From Roseovarius lutimaris (GTDB lineage Bacteria > Pseudomonadota > Alphaproteobacteria > Rhodobacterales > Rhodobacteraceae): 64,000 nucleotides of DNA. Below are positions 26,151 to 35,577 of this stretch, in pieces. A program made the position numbers and the translations under genes. Numbering within the stretch: the stretch's first letter is position 1; the number at the start of each line of letters is the position of its first letter. The stretch spans positions 275,677 through 339,676 of the forward strand of contig NZ_FOVP01000001.1 of NCBI RefSeq assembly GCF_900115165.1, in the 5' to 3' direction. Under the pieces are notes generated by a model. It had not been told where the DNA came from. It saw only the letters and a list, made by a program, of their open reading frames with translations, and searched no databases.

Positions 26151-27068
26151 ATGACCATCGCCTCCCCCCCTGCGCAGCGCGATCCGGGCGCCGTTTTGCG
26201 CGCCGCCTTGTGGATGCTGGGCGCCGTGATCGCGTTTTCCTCCATGGCCGTGGCCGGGCGCGCGGTGAGTTTCGAACTCGATACATTTGAAATCATGATG
26301 TATCGCAGCCTGATCGGCCTGTGCCTCGTGGTGAGTGTCGCCGGGATTTCCGGCCACTATCGCCAGATCACCACCCGCAGTCCCGCCACCCATCTCTTTC
26401 GCAATATCTTTCACTTTTCGGGGCAAAATCTTTGGTTCTATGCGATTACGGCGATCCCCCTGGCGCAGGTCTTTGCGCTTGAATTCACCGCCCCGCTTTG
26501 GGTGCTTGTGCTATCGCCTCTGGTGCTGGGCGAGCGGTTTACAGGCATGCGCGTGCTGGCCGCGATCATCGGTTTTATCGGGATTCTGATCGTCGCGCGC
26601 CCAAGCCCCGAGACGCTGAGCCTTGGCACCATCGCCGCCGCTGCGGCCGCCATTGGCTTTGCCGGGTCGATCCTGGTCACCAAGCGGTTGACGCGTACAG
26701 AGACGCTGACCTGTATCCTGTTCTGGATGACCCTCAGCCAGAGCGTCTTTGGCCTGATCTGTGCCGGGATTGACGGCGATATCGCCCTGCCCTCGCTACC
26801 CTCTACGCCCTGGCTTCTGGTGATCGCCTGCGCCGGGCTTGTGGCGCATTTCTGCCTGACCACGGCCCTGTCGATTGCCCCGGCCACCCTTGTGAGCCCG
26901 GTCGATTTCACCCGCCTTCCGCTGATCGCGGTAATCGGCCTTTTGGTCTATAACGAGCCGATAGATGCAATGGTTATCCTTGGCGCGGCGATAATCTTTG
27001 GGGCGAACTATCTGAATCTATGGTCAGAAACCAAAAAAGACGCCAATCGTCCCAAGCTTCTCGTATAA
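26151..27068 (+). CDS. DMT-superfamily (EamA) transporter
   Basis: A 305-aa inner-membrane protein with about ten hydrophobic helices arranged as two EamA repeats (first from WMLGAVIAFSSMAVAGRAV, second from AAAAAIGFAGSILVTKRLTR). DMT/EamA members export metabolites or amino acids, or take up nucleotide-type compounds; substrate unknown here. It begins directly at the stop of the FkbM-like gene. A small GTGGCC/GGCCAC hairpin (27072-27087) lies just after its stop but has no T-tract. Confidence 0.85.
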   Translation: MTIASPPAQRDPGAVLRAALWMLGAVIAFSSMAVAGRAVSFELDTFEIMMYRSLIGLCLVVSVAGISGHYRQITTRSPATHLFRNIFHFSGQNLWFYAITAIPLAQVFALEFTAPLWVLVLSPLVLGERFTGMRVLAAIIGFIGILIVARPSPETLSLGTIAAAAAAIGFAGSILVTKRLTRTETLTCILFWMTLSQSVFGLICAGIDGDIALPSLPSTPWLLVIACAGLVAHFCLTTALSIAPATLVSPVDFTRLPLIAVIGLLVYNEPIDAMVILGAAIIFGANYLNLWSETKKDANRPKLLV

Positions 27069-27181
27069 AGTGTGGCCAACAGGCCACCCGATGCTTCTGT
27101 GGTATCCGTGACGCCGCGTCAAAGATTGACCGGCAGAAAACTGCCTATAAAGATCGGTCAACCTTCTGGAGGAGAGGAATA

Positions 27182-28336
27182 ATGAAAAGACTCACACTTG
27201 CGGCGACCGCATTGGTTGCTGCGGCAGGCGCCGCACAAGCCGGAGGCATCGACCGGTCAGGGCAATCCATCAACGTCCTTTTCGAGAAAGGAAACTACGT
27301 CGAACTAAGCTTTGGCGTGGTGGGGCCTTCTGTCTCAGGGACAGTGGCGACGCCGTTTGGATCACGCCATTCCGGGAATGTCACGAAAACCTATTGGCAG
27401 GTCGGTGCGGCCTACAAGCGCCAGATCAACGAGCAACTCAGCTTTGCACTTATTTATGACCAACCTTTTGGGGCTGACGTTAACTATAAAGGCGCGTCTG
27501 TCCCCTTCGCGGGCACTTCCAACGCGACGGCAATCGGAAATATTCTCGCAGGTAACTTTCCCACGGTCGGCACCACGGCAACGCTTGATGCCGATGCCAT
27601 CACCGGCCTCTTGAATTATCGTATGGCCAATGGCTTTGGGTTTCATGGCGGCCTCAGAGTGCAAAAGGTCAGTGCAGATTCCACCGTGCCACTTGTCGCC
27701 GGCTATTCAGTCGCCGGCGCAGGAGATGAAGGTGTCGGCTATGCGGCTGGTATTTCTTATGAAAAGCCGGAAATCGCCCTGCGGGTCTCATTGACCTATA
27801 ACTCGACCATCAAGACAAAGCACAAGACAACCGAAAACTCTGTTGCGTTTGGGACCACCACCAGCAAGACAACCATCGAAACCCCTGAATCGGTCAACCT
27901 CGAATTTCAGTCAGGTATCGCCAAGGACACCCTTGTTTTCGGTAGTGTGCGTTGGGTCAATTGGTCCGGTTTCACGATCACCCCCCAGCAATACCAGGCT
28001 TTGACCGGTGGGCCCTTCCTGTCTTACACAAGCGACACCTATACCTACACGCTTGGTGTCGGGCGCCGCTTTACCAAGGCAATATCCGGGTCGCTTTCGG
28101 TCACCTATGAGGATAACGACGATGGCTCTCCGGTTTCAAACCTCGGGCCGACATCGGGCAAGCTTGGCTTCACCCTTGGCGGGCGTTACGAAAAAGAAAA
28201 CGGCATGATCCTGTCGGGTGGTATCAACTATACTTTCGTTGGCGATGCGGTAACCACCATTGGCGCACTGCCACGCACCAAGTTCAAGAACAACGACGCG
28301 ATTGGCGTCGGCTTCAAGGTTGCCTATCGCTACTAA
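27182..28336 (+). CDS. OmpP1/FadL-like outer-membrane protein
   Basis: A 384-aa barrel protein with a signal peptide (residues 1-20, end AAQA). Repeated amphipathic strands with aromatic girdles (FGFHGGLRVQKV, VGYAAGISYEKPEIALRVSLTY, YTYTLGVGRRF) end in a C-terminal Tyr. The N-terminus IDRSGQSINVLFEKGNY matches roseobacter proteins annotated as OmpP1/FadL, though the NPA hatch motif of classical FadL is missing. A strong GGAGGAGAGG ribosome site precedes the ATG. Upstream, TTGACC and TATAAA are present but only 14 bp apart. A good terminator follows at 28362. Confidence 0.8.
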   Translation: MKRLTLAATALVAAAGAAQAGGIDRSGQSINVLFEKGNYVELSFGVVGPSVSGTVATPFGSRHSGNVTKTYWQVGAAYKRQINEQLSFALIYDQPFGADVNYKGASVPFAGTSNATAIGNILAGNFPTVGTTATLDADAITGLLNYRMANGFGFHGGLRVQKVSADSTVPLVAGYSVAGAGDEGVGYAAGISYEKPEIALRVSLTYNSTIKTKHKTTENSVAFGTTTSKTTIETPESVNLEFQSGIAKDTLVFGSVRWVNWSGFTITPQQYQALTGGPFLSYTSDTYTYTLGVGRRFTKAISGSLSVTYEDNDDGSPVSNLGPTSGKLGFTLGGRYEKENGMILSGGINYTFVGDAVTTIGALPRTKFKNNDAIGVGFKVAYRY

Positions 28337-28361
28337 GCGTTTGCGTGATTGAACCTTCATG

Positions 28362-28393
28362 CCCCGCCCCGGTATCACAGGGCGGGGTTTTTT
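28362..28393 (+). terminator. Intrinsic terminator
   Basis: CCCCGCCC (28362-28369), a 10-base loop, GGGCGGGG (28380-28387), then TTTTTT. It lies 26 bp after the porin stop. Confidence 0.9.
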
Positions 28394-28413
28394 CGTTGCA
28401 AAGCCGCTTTGGA

Positions 28414-28442
28414 TTGACCCCGGCAACCGCAGTTTGTAGCAC
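28414..28442 (+). promoter_or_regulatory. Promoter for the ATPase-metA genes
   Basis: TTGACC (28414-28419), 17 bp, TAGCAC (28437-28442). The predicted start near 28449 gives a leader of only about 14 nt with an AAAGGGG ribosome site. There is no room for a SAM-II type riboswitch in front of these genes. Confidence 0.5.
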
Positions 28443-28462
28443 GATCCCAAAGGGGACCGGCA

Positions 28463-29335
28463 ATGATCTATGAAACGGCACAAGATTGGCAGAATGCCAC
28501 CCACAAACGGGTGTTGTTTTATGGCATGTCGGGTCTCGGCAAGACTTATCTCTCGAACATGCTGCGCGAGGGCGGTGATTGGTTTCACTACTCGATAGAT
28601 TACCGCATCGGCACCCGTTACATGGGCGAGCTGATTGCGGATAACGCCAAGGCGCATGCCATGCAGGTGCCGTTCCTGCGCGATCTGCTGCTGACGGATT
28701 CGATCTATATCGGCTCGAACATCACCTTCGACAATCTGGCGCCGGTCTCGACCTATCTTGGCAAGCCGGGCGATCCGGCCAGGGGCGGCATGCCGATAGA
28801 CGAATACCGCCGCCGTCAGGAACAGTTTCGCCAGGCCGAAATCGCGGCCCTGATGGATACCGCGCACTTCATCTCTCGTGCCGACGCGCTTTATGGCTAT
28901 CCGCATTTCATCTGCGATACCGGCGGCTCGATCTGCGAATGGGTGGATGGCAATGACCCGCATGATCCGCTCTTGTGCGAACTGTCAAAGCATTGCCTGC
29001 TGATCTATATCGAGGGCAACGAGGCGCATACCAAGGAGTTGATCCGCCGGTTTGATCGCGCGCCGAAACCGATGGCCTATCAGCCCGAGTTCCTGGACCG
29101 GGCATGGGATGAATACCTGAGCGAAAACAACCTGCAAGCGGGCGATGTTGATCCAAACAGCTTTATCCGCTGGACCTATGCCCGCGCCCTTGCCCATCGC
29201 GAGCCGCGTTATCGCGCCATGGCCCCTTGGGGGATCACCATCAGCGCCGATGAGGTTGCAACGGTCAAGACGCCCGCCGATTTCGATCACCTGATCGCGA
29301 CCGCCCTTGAGCGGCGCGCCGATACGCCTATCTAA
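28463..29335 (+). CDS. P-loop ATPase of unknown function upstream of metA
   Basis: A 290-aa soluble protein. Walker A is [18 protein letters not shown] (residues 17-34). A long acidic/aromatic middle ([19 protein letters not shown]) follows, then [20 protein letters not shown], where Walker B would be expected, and LLIYIEGNE. It has no AAA+ sensor motifs and is not a known kinase to me. Thirty bases separate it from metA, and both follow one predicted promoter, so a link to methionine or one-carbon metabolism is a contextual inference only. Confidence 0.65.
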   Translation: MIYETAQDWQNATHKRVLFYGMSGLGKTYLSNMLREGGDWFHYSIDYRIGTRYMGELIADNAKAHAMQVPFLRDLLLTDSIYIGSNITFDNLAPVSTYLGKPGDPARGGMPIDEYRRRQEQFRQAEIAALMDTAHFISRADALYGYPHFICDTGGSICEWVDGNDPHDPLLCELSKHCLLIYIEGNEAHTKELIRRFDRAPKPMAYQPEFLDRAWDEYLSENNLQAGDVDPNSFIRWTYARALAHREPRYRAMAPWGITISADEVATVKTPADFDHLIATALERRADTPI

Positions 29336-29364
29336 CCCCGACACCCTACAGGAGCCGCAAAGCG

Positions 29365-30288
29365 ATGCCCATCAAGATCCCCGCCAACCTGCCCGCCTAT
29401 GACGTGCTTACGCGCGAAGGCGTCATGGTCATGGACGAGGATCAGGCCGCCCGTCAGGACATCCGCCCGCTGCGGATCGGCCTGCTGAACCTGATGCCGA
29501 AGAAGATCCAGACCGAGAACCAGTTCGCCCGCCTGATCGGCGCGACGCCGCTTCAGATCGACCTGCATCTCATCCGGATGAGCGAGCATCAGGCGAAAAA
29601 CACCGCTGCCGAGCATATGGAAAGCTTTTATCGCACCTTTGAAGAGGTCGAGGCCTCGGGCGATAAGTATGATGGGCTGATCATAACCGGCGCGCCGATT
29701 GAGCACCTTGATTTCGACGCGGTCACCTATTGGCATGAACTTGAGCGGGTGTTTGCTTGGACCCAAAGCCATGTGCAATCCACCTTTGGGGTTTGCTGGG
29801 GCGGGATGGCGATGATCAACCACTTTCACGGGATCAAGAAACATATTCTGGATCATAAGGCCTTTGGCTGTTTTCGGCATCGCAACCTTGTGCCTGCCTC
29901 GCCCTATCTGCGTGGATTTTCCGATGATTGCGTGATCCCGGTAAGCCGCTGGACAGAGATGCGCCAGGATGAAATCGACGCCGCCGCAGGTCTCACCACG
30001 CTGTTGTACAGTGACGAGGTTGGTCCCGCTCTGGTCGAGGATCCGGCCCATCGCGCGCTCTATATCTTCAACCACTTTGAATACGACAGCGACACGCTCA
30101 AACAGGAATATGACCGCGATGTCGAGGCGGGCACGCCGATCAACGTGCCCTGTAATTATTACCCGAATGATGACCCCTCAAAACCGCCGCAAAACCGCTG
30201 GCGAAGCCATGCCCATCAGCTTTACGGCAACTGGATCAATGCGATCTATCAGTCCACACCGTTTGATATGAATGACATTGGCCGTTAA
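29365..30288 (+). CDS. metA: Homoserine O-acyltransferase (MetA family)
   Basis: A 307-aa enzyme acylating homoserine in methionine synthesis. The nucleophile Cys144 is in GVCWGGMAM, and the catalytic His and Glu are in FNHFEYD (about 233-239). [16 protein letters not shown] is a family signature. MetA-family enzymes use acetyl-CoA or succinyl-CoA; which one is set by active-site residues I cannot assign with certainty. An AGGAG ribosome site precedes the ATG. The gene overlaps the following hydrolase gene by 17 bp. Confidence 0.93.
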   Translation: MPIKIPANLPAYDVLTREGVMVMDEDQAARQDIRPLRIGLLNLMPKKIQTENQFARLIGATPLQIDLHLIRMSEHQAKNTAAEHMESFYRTFEEVEASGDKYDGLIITGAPIEHLDFDAVTYWHELERVFAWTQSHVQSTFGVCWGGMAMINHFHGIKKHILDHKAFGCFRHRNLVPASPYLRGFSDDCVIPVSRWTEMRQDEIDAAAGLTTLLYSDEVGPALVEDPAHRALYIFNHFEYDSDTLKQEYDRDVEAGTPINVPCNYYPNDDPSKPPQNRWRSHAHQLYGNWINAIYQSTPFDMNDIGR

Positions 30289-31246
30289 ATCCCTTCTGAT
30301 CATCGCGCTCCTGCTGGCCGGTCTCTGGGCCTATGTCCAATACCGTGCCCGCGCGCATGAGGCCCGCGCCGAGGCGGCCTTTCCGCCAGAAGGGCAGATG
30401 GTGCAGGTCGATGGCCATGCCGTTCATGCGGTGGTGATGGGGCCGGATGATGCGCCTGCTCTGGTGCTGATCCACGGCGCCTCGGGCAATACCCGCGACA
30501 TGACCTTTAGTCTGGCGCCGAAACTGGCGCGCCGCTACCGCGTGATCGTATTTGACCGCCCCGGTCTTGGCTATACCGCGCGGATCAATCAGAGCGGCGC
30601 GACCATAACCGAACAGGCCGGTCTGTTGCAGAAAGCCGCAGAACAGCTTGGCGCCGAACGCCCCATCGTGCTTGGACACAGCTATGGCGGCGCTGTCGCC
30701 CTCGCCTGGGCTGTGACGCGGGCGCAAAACATTTCCAGGCTGGTGATGCTGGCGGGGGCCGCCAAGCCCTGGGACACCGGGCTTTCGACCTATTACCGGG
30801 TGCTGTCGCATCCGATCCTTGGGCCGCTGGTGATCCCCTTTCTCACCGCCTTTATCGACGATAGCCGCGTTGAAACCGCCGTCGGCGAGATATTCGAGCC
30901 ACAGACCGCCCCCGACGGATATTTGCATTATATCGGTGCGGGACTCACGCTGCGGCGGCATTCGTTGCGCGCCAATGCCCTGCAACGCGCCAATCTGCTG
31001 TCCGAGATTGAGGCGATCCATACCCGTTACGGCGAAATTGATCTGCCGGTCGAAATCCTGCATGGCACCGCCGATACCACCGTCGGGCTGCATATTCATT
31101 CCGCACCACTTGCCGCGCAAATCCGCGATGCCGTGCTCACGCCCCTGCCCGGCATTGGCCACATGCCACAGCATGCGGTGCCCGGCATGGTGATCTCCGC
31201 CATTGACCGCGTTGCTCGGCGCGCCGGATTGCGCCCTGCCCCCTGA
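30272..31246 (+). CDS. Membrane-anchored alpha/beta hydrolase
   Basis: A 324-aa alpha/beta-hydrolase. An N-terminal hydrophobic helix (residues 6-24, [19 protein letters not shown]) anchors or exports it. The oxyanion segment is LIHGASGN, the nucleophile elbow GHSYGG (Ser137), the acid is in HGTADTTV and the His in GIGHMPQHA. The substrate is unknown; relatives are esterases or lipases. The start lies inside the 3' end of metA in another frame, which suggests coupled translation. Confidence 0.85.
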   Translation: MTLAVKSLLIIALLLAGLWAYVQYRARAHEARAEAAFPPEGQMVQVDGHAVHAVVMGPDDAPALVLIHGASGNTRDMTFSLAPKLARRYRVIVFDRPGLGYTARINQSGATITEQAGLLQKAAEQLGAERPIVLGHSYGGAVALAWAVTRAQNISRLVMLAGAAKPWDTGLSTYYRVLSHPILGPLVIPFLTAFIDDSRVETAVGEIFEPQTAPDGYLHYIGAGLTLRRHSLRANALQRANLLSEIEAIHTRYGEIDLPVEILHGTADTTVGLHIHSAPLAAQIRDAVLTPLPGIGHMPQHAVPGMVISAIDRVARRAGLRPAP

Positions 31247-31285
31247 GCGGCCATACTGGGTAAAAACCCTTATGAGGCCCGCAAC

Positions 31286-32155
31286 ATGGATCTGCCCTTT
31301 GACGGCGCGATAAGCGCTTTTTTCGAAACCGGAATTTCCGCCGAGATCCGCAACGAGATCCGCCGCGCCGACAAGGGCGATATCCTTGGGCATGACTTTC
31401 CCTATTCCGAGCGCATGCCGCGCAAGGCCTACGAAAAAGAGCTGGAAAAGCTTCAGATCGAGCTGGTCAAGCTTCAGGCCTGGACCCGCGAAAGCGGCGC
31501 GCGGATCGTCTGTGTCTTTGAAGGGCGCGATGCGGCCGGCAAGGGCGGAACGATCAAGCGGTTTCGCGAGAACCTGAACCCGCGCGGCGCGCGGGTTGTG
31601 GCCTTGCCCAAGCCCTCGGATACCGAGGCGACGCAATGGTATTTCCAGCGTTATATCGACCACCTTCCCGGCGGCGGCGAAATCGTATTTTTTGATCGAA
31701 GCTGGTACAACCGAGGCGTCGTGGAAAAGGTTTTTGGCTTTTGCACCGACGATCAACGCGAGCATTTCTTTGCCCAAGTACCTGATTTTGAACGGATGCT
31801 GGTCGATGAGGGGATTTATCTGTTCAAATTCTGGCTTAACGTCGGGCGCGCCGAACAATTGCGCCGCTTTCTTGCCCGCGAGGGCGATCCCCTCAAGCAA
31901 TGGAAGCTAAGCTGGATCGACGTCGAGGGCCTCAAGAAATGGGAGGCCTATAGCGCCGCCATCCCCGAAACCCTGACCCGGAGCCATAGCGATCACGCGC
32001 CCTGGACCGTGATCCGCGCCGATGACAAACGCCGCGCGCGCCTGGCGGCGATCCGCAGCGTGCTCACCTCGATTGATTATGCCCGCAAGGACGCGCGTGC
32101 GATCGGTGCGCTTGACCCGGCCATCGCCGCCGGGCCCGAGATCTGGAATGGCTAA
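31286..32155 (+). CDS. ppk2: Polyphosphate kinase 2
   Basis: A 289-aa PPK2-family kinase that transfers phosphate between polyphosphate and nucleotides. Walker A is [15 protein letters not shown] (about residues 79-93), the lid/Walker B region contains [14 protein letters not shown], and [10 protein letters not shown] is the C-terminal signature. One PPK2 domain and about 290 aa place it with the class I enzymes that phosphorylate nucleoside diphosphates. It overlaps the following TetR-type gene by 8 bp. An rpsI-rplM block converges from the other side. Confidence 0.93.
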   Translation: MDLPFDGAISAFFETGISAEIRNEIRRADKGDILGHDFPYSERMPRKAYEKELEKLQIELVKLQAWTRESGARIVCVFEGRDAAGKGGTIKRFRENLNPRGARVVALPKPSDTEATQWYFQRYIDHLPGGGEIVFFDRSWYNRGVVEKVFGFCTDDQREHFFAQVPDFERMLVDEGIYLFKFWLNVGRAEQLRRFLAREGDPLKQWKLSWIDVEGLKKWEAYSAAIPETLTRSHSDHAPWTVIRADDKRRARLAAIRSVLTSIDYARKDARAIGALDPAIAAGPEIWNG

Positions 32156-32753
32156 GCAAGGCTATCATCACGGCAATCTGCGCCAGACGCTTGTCGATGG
32201 CGCGCTCAGCCTGATCGAAACCAAGGGACCGGCCGGCTTTACCCTGTCACAGGCCGCCAAAAGCGCCGGTGTAACGCCCGCCGCCGTCTATCGCCATTTC
32301 GCCGGCCGCGACGACCTGATTTCAGAGGCGGCGCGCCAGGGCTATCTGGTTTTTGCCGACCGGCTTGAGGCGGCGCGCGCCACGGCGCCCGGCGGTGCGG
32401 CGCAGATCCACGCGCTTGCCCGCGCCTATCTGGCCTTTGCCCAAAGCAATCCGGGCCATTACATCGCCATGTTCGAGAGCAGCATCGACATCAACCGCGC
32501 GCCCGATCTGGCCGATGCGGCGGGACGCGCCCGCGCGTTGATGCAGGGCGCTTGCGGCGCGCTCTGCCCGCTGATTGCCGCAGAGCGCTGCCCCGAGGCG
32601 AGCCTTCTGACCGCGCATATCTGGGCGATGAGCCATGGCGTGGTCGAGCTGTTCCTGCGCAATTCGGCCGGCCTTTCGGATCACGCCGCGCCCGAAGAGA
32701 TGCTAAAGGCCGGGCTGACCACCTATCTGCGTGGGCTTGGCGTTACCGGCTAA
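32148..32753 (+). CDS. TetR/AcrR family regulator
   Basis: A 201-aa regulator with an N-terminal TetR HTH ([28 protein letters not shown] at about 27-54, split here by its conserved turn) and a C-terminal ligand-binding domain of the WHG type ([14 protein letters not shown]). The ATG at 32148 lies within the last codons of ppk2, so it is co-expressed with polyphosphate kinase; the target and effector are unknown. The open frame begins earlier (32022) but that part is ppk2 in another frame. Confidence 0.87.
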   Translation: MAKQGYHHGNLRQTLVDGALSLIETKGPAGFTLSQAAKSAGVTPAAVYRHFAGRDDLISEAARQGYLVFADRLEAARATAPGGAAQIHALARAYLAFAQSNPGHYIAMFESSIDINRAPDLADAAGRARALMQGACGALCPLIAAERCPEASLLTAHIWAMSHGVVELFLRNSAGLSDHAAPEEMLKAGLTTYLRGLGVTG

Positions 32754-32770
32754 GTCGCACCACCAAAACG

Positions 32771-32794
32771 AGAAAAGCGCAGCCGAAGCTGCGC
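32771..32794 (-). terminator. Terminator for rplM-rpsI
   Basis: On the minus strand, GCGCAGC, loop TTCG, GCTGCGC, followed by TTTTCTCGTTTT. It lies 40 bp beyond the rpsI stop and may also stop the convergent TetR transcript. Confidence 0.85.
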
Positions 32795-32833
32795 CTTTCC
32801 AATTGTTTTGCCACGCAAACGCGGCCCGATCGC

Positions 32834-33322
32834 TTAACGCTTGGAGAACTGGAAGCTCTTGCGCGCTTTGGCTTTACCGTATTTCTTGCGTTCCACAACG
32901 CGGCTGTCGCGTGTCAGGAAGCCCGCAGCCTTGAGAGCGCCGCGCAGGGCGGGATCATAAAGCTGAAGCGCCTTCGAGATGCCGTGCTTTACCGCACCGG
33001 CCTGACCCGAAAGACCACCGCCCTTGACGGTTGCCATCACGTCGAACTGATCTTCGACACCGGCCACGGTAAAGGGCTGGCGCAGGATCATCTGCAACAC
33101 CGGGCGGGCGAAATAGACGTTCATTTCACGGCCATTGACAACGACCTTGCCGGAACCCGGCTTGATCCAGACGCGGGCAACCGCATCTTTGCGTTTGCCA
33201 GTGGCATAGGATCGGCCAAGCTCGTCACGCACCTGTTCGTGGCGCACCATGGTTTCGGTCTCGGCAACGACGCCGTCTGCGATCGATTCCAGACCTTCGA
33301 GGGATTTGATTTCGTCAGCCAT
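32834..33322 (-). CDS. rpsI: 30S ribosomal protein S9
   Basis: A 162-aa S9 protein. The conserved core begins [41 protein letters not shown] and the C-terminal RKSFQFSKR, whose tail reaches the decoding site, are intact. The ~30-residue N-terminal extension is usual in alphaproteobacteria. The ATG overlaps the rplM stop (TGATG), the normal rplM-rpsI coupling. Confidence 0.97.
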   Translation of the reverse strand: MADEIKSLEGLESIADGVVAETETMVRHEQVRDELGRSYATGKRKDAVARVWIKPGSGKVVVNGREMNVYFARPVLQMILRQPFTVAGVEDQFDVMATVKGGGLSGQAGAVKHGISKALQLYDPALRGALKAAGFLTRDSRVVERKKYGKAKARKSFQFSKR

Positions 33323-33795
33323 CAGTATGCCACCCGCGTATTCTTGGAGTTCATGGATTTGACGTCCAGCACCTCGGGGCTCTGGGCCTCGTGTGGGTGC
33401 TCTGCGCCCGCATAGACGCGCAGGTTGGTCATCAGCGTGCGCGACAGGCGGTTGCCTGGAAGCATGCGCTTGACGGCTTGCGTCACGACGCGCTCGGGGT
33501 ATTTCCCTTCCAGGATTTCACCCGTGGTGCGCGACTTGATACCGCCGGGATGGCCGGTGTGCCAATAGTTCGGCTTTTCGCGCTTGTTGCCGGTCAGCTG
33601 TACCTTGTCGGCATTGATGACGATCACGTTGTCACCCATGTCCATGTGAGGCGTAAAGCTGGCCTTGTGCTTGCCGCGCAGGCGAACGGCGATGATCGAG
33701 GCAAGACGACCCAGAACAACGCCTTCGGCGTCGATCAGGATCCATTTCTTGTCGATATCTGCCGGGGTAGCAGAGAATGTTTTCATTTCAGGCAA
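33322..33795 (-). CDS. rplM: 50S ribosomal protein L13
   Basis: A 157-aa L13 protein. Core motifs include [41 protein letters not shown] and [13 protein letters not shown]. The promoter at 33865-33892 and an AT-rich upstream tract fit a highly expressed ribosomal operon. The first gene of rplM-rpsI. Confidence 0.97.
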   Translation of the reverse strand: MPEMKTFSATPADIDKKWILIDAEGVVLGRLASIIAVRLRGKHKASFTPHMDMGDNVIVINADKVQLTGNKREKPNYWHTGHPGGIKSRTTGEILEGKYPERVVTQAVKRMLPGNRLSRTLMTNLRVYAGAEHPHEAQSPEVLDVKSMNSKNTRVAY

Positions 33796-33864
33796 AACCT
33801 TGTGCTTGATCTTTCGTCTTGATCGGCCTCGACCATGAGTGGGCGATGCTGATACGATGGGCGG

Positions 33865-33892
33865 GTTATAACCGGTTAAAATATCACGTCAA
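33865..33892 (-). promoter_or_regulatory. Promoter of the rplM-rpsI operon
   Basis: On the minus strand, TTGACG (33892-33887), a 16-bp spacer and TATAAC (33870-33865). The A+T-rich block upstream (to 33960) could serve as an UP element. Confidence 0.6.
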
Positions 33893-33919
33893 CCACCCTC
33901 ACCTCAATTAAATTATGCA

Positions 33920-33934
33920 TTAACAACAACTTAA
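33920..33934. promoter_or_regulatory. CtrA-like box TTAA-N7-TTAA
   Basis: TTAACAACAACTTAA matches the CtrA full-site pattern exactly. It lies in AT-rich DNA, where the pattern arises easily by chance, between the rplM and speD promoters. Confidence 0.25.
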
Positions 33935-34020
33935 AAATTAGGTAGCATAATACCCCAATCATTCAGCCAATCAACAAACCACGGTCGGGGGTAAATCTGC
34001 TCCTGCCACGAAAAAATCCC

Positions 34021-34049
34021 TTGCACGACTCGATAGCCCCCCCTATGTG
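34021..34049 (+). promoter_or_regulatory. Candidate speD-speE promoter
   Basis: TTGCAC (34021-34026), 17 bp, TATGTG (34044-34049); moderate match to sigma-70 boxes. Confidence 0.4.
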
Positions 34050-34149
34050 CGCCTCACTTGATCGGAACCGATCCCAACTTCGACTGTCTTGTTCGGGGGG
34101 GCGCTAAGGGACCGACTGGATTCAATCTGCTGGAACGAAGGGGAGCGCC

Positions 34150-34674
34150 ATGAACGACGCCAGCCTCTTCCAACTGGGGATCGGTCTGGAGACAGGCGCC
34201 CAAGAGGAAGACACCGCACGCGGACTAACACCCGCGAACGACGATACCATTTTGACCCGCGATGTGCTGGACGAGGACCGTGATGATCATTTCATCCGCC
34301 GCGACGGCAGTGTGTTTGCGGGCACCCATCTTATCATCGAGGTTGTGAACGGTCACGGACTAGACAACGAATCCCGCATTCAGCAGGCGTTCCGCGACTG
34401 CGTGGATGTCTGCGGGGCAACCCTGTTGCATATCCATACCCACAAGTTCAGCCCTCAGGGCGTCTCGGGTGTGGCGGTTCTCGCCGAAAGCCATATCTCG
34501 GTGCACACATGGCCTGAAATCGGCTATGGCGCGTTCGATGTCTTCATGTGCGGAGAGGCACGGCCCTGGCTTGCGGTTGACGTGCTCAAGGCGGCCTTTG
34601 GCACGGCCGATGTGCGCGTCAAAGAGCTGCTGCGCGGCGAAGGCGTTGTCACCGAGGCCGGGGTCGCGGCATGA
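34150..34674 (+). CDS. speD: S-adenosylmethionine decarboxylase proenzyme
   Basis: A 174-aa pyruvoyl enzyme making decarboxylated SAM for spermidine synthesis. Self-cleavage occurs at Glu113-Ser114 in LAESHISVHTWPE, the Ser becoming the pyruvoyl group; the conserved Cys is in VFMCGEA. The ~50-residue N-terminal extension before the core (GTHLIIEV) is longer than the compact bacterial class and hydrophilic. AAGGGGAG lies before the ATG. It overlaps speE by 4 bp. Confidence 0.92.
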   Translation: MNDASLFQLGIGLETGAQEEDTARGLTPANDDTILTRDVLDEDRDDHFIRRDGSVFAGTHLIIEVVNGHGLDNESRIQQAFRDCVDVCGATLLHIHTHKFSPQGVSGVAVLAESHISVHTWPEIGYGAFDVFMCGEARPWLAVDVLKAAFGTADVRVKELLRGEGVVTEAGVAA

Positions 34675-35516
34675 GCACCTGGATCCGCGAGACGCTCCAT
34701 CCCGATTACGCGCAATCCCTGCGCGTGGATGAAATGCTCTACGATAGCGAAACAGACCATCAGCGGCTGAAGGTGTTCCAGAACGCCACCTTCGGCCGGG
34801 TCCTTACGCTTGATGATGTGGTGCAAACCACCGAGGGCGACAATTTCATCTATCACGAGATGATGACCCACCTGCCGATCCTCGCCCATGGCGCGGTCAA
34901 CCGGGTGCTGATCATTGGCGGCGGCGATGGCGGCATGGCCCGCGAAGTGCTGCGCCACCGATCCGTCGCCCATGTCACCATGGTGGAAATCGACGCAGGC
35001 GTTGTCGATTTCTCCAGGCAATACCTGCCGATGCTGAGCCAGGGCGCCTTTGATGACCCGCGCCTTGAACTGGTGATCGCCGACGGCGCCGATTTCATCC
35101 GCTCCACCAAGGGCGGCTATGATGTGATCATCGTCGATTCGACCGATCCGATCGGCCCCGGCGAGGTGCTGTTCACCGAAACCTTCTATGGCCAGGCCAA
35201 ACGCGCACTGACCGGCGATGGCATTCTGGTGACACAAAACGGCGTGCCTTTTCTTCAGGGCGAGGAGCTTCACAACACCATGAGGGCCTTCAAGGCGCTG
35301 TTTGTGGATGCCACCTGCTACCTTGCCACGATCCCGACCTATGCGGGCGGGCCGATGGCCTTTGGCTGGGGCACAGACGGTGCGGCCCGCGCGACCCCTC
35401 TGGATGTGCTTCAGGGCCGCTTTGACGCCGCCGGGATCGCGCCCGAGTACTACACCCCCGCCGTGCACCAGGCCGCCTTCGCCTTGCCCGGCTATGTCTC
35501 GCGGCTCCTGCCCTGA
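34671..35516 (+). CDS. speE: Spermidine synthase
   Basis: A 281-aa aminopropyltransferase that moves the propylamine group of decarboxylated SAM to putrescine. The nucleotide-binding loop is IGGGDGGMAREVLRH, and the catalytic Asp region IVDSTDPIGPGEVLF is intact; YYTPAVHQAAFALP ends the fold. The start overlaps the speD stop (ATGA), so the two are coupled. Its stop codon is the first three bases of repeat copy D. Confidence 0.95.
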   Translation: MSTWIRETLHPDYAQSLRVDEMLYDSETDHQRLKVFQNATFGRVLTLDDVVQTTEGDNFIYHEMMTHLPILAHGAVNRVLIIGGGDGGMAREVLRHRSVAHVTMVEIDAGVVDFSRQYLPMLSQGAFDDPRLELVIADGADFIRSTKGGYDVIIVDSTDPIGPGEVLFTETFYGQAKRALTGDGILVTQNGVPFLQGEELHNTMRAFKALFVDATCYLATIPTYAGGPMAFGWGTDGAARATPLDVLQGRFDAAGIAPEYYTPAVHQAAFALPGYVSRLLP

Positions 35517-35571
35517 TCTTCTTCTTGGTCGAACTACTCTCGGGGGGTCCGGGGGGCGGAAAGCCCCCCGG
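35514..35571 (-). repeat. Structured 3'-end repeat, copy D
   Basis: Plus-strand TGATCTTCTTCTTGGTCGAACTACTC (given here as two joined parts, 35514-35528 and 35529-35539) is nearly identical to 39746-39771. It is followed by a 9-bp hairpin CCGGGGGGC, loop GGAAA, GCCCCCCGG (35549-35571). Read on the minus strand it has the same order as copies A and B: hairpin, then C-rich, then GAGTA-like, then CCAAGAAGAA. It fills the gap between convergent speE and the thioesterase gene. Confidence 0.6.
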
Positions 35572-35577
35572 CGGCGC

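Larger units (their letters stand above)
33796..34149. other. Divergent control region, rplM / speD
   Basis: A 354-bp spacer, strikingly AT-rich between about 33890 and 34000 in an otherwise GC-rich window. It contains the rplM promoter (33865-33892), a TTAA-N7-TTAA sequence (33920-33934) and a candidate speD promoter (34021-34049). The speD leader (about 34057-34149) shows no obvious stable riboswitch fold. Confidence 0.55.

Noticed and set aside
27126..27151. TTGACC and TATAAA upstream of the second porin gene as a promoter
   Set aside because: Only 14 bp separate the boxes, too short for sigma-70.
28337..28462. SAM-II riboswitch before the metA genes
   Set aside because: Alphaproteobacterial metA genes often have one, but the space after the terminator is short and no SAM-II core is visible.
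30236..31900. 554-codon minus-strand frame
   Set aside because: Antisense to the hydrolase and ppk2 genes, both clearly assigned.
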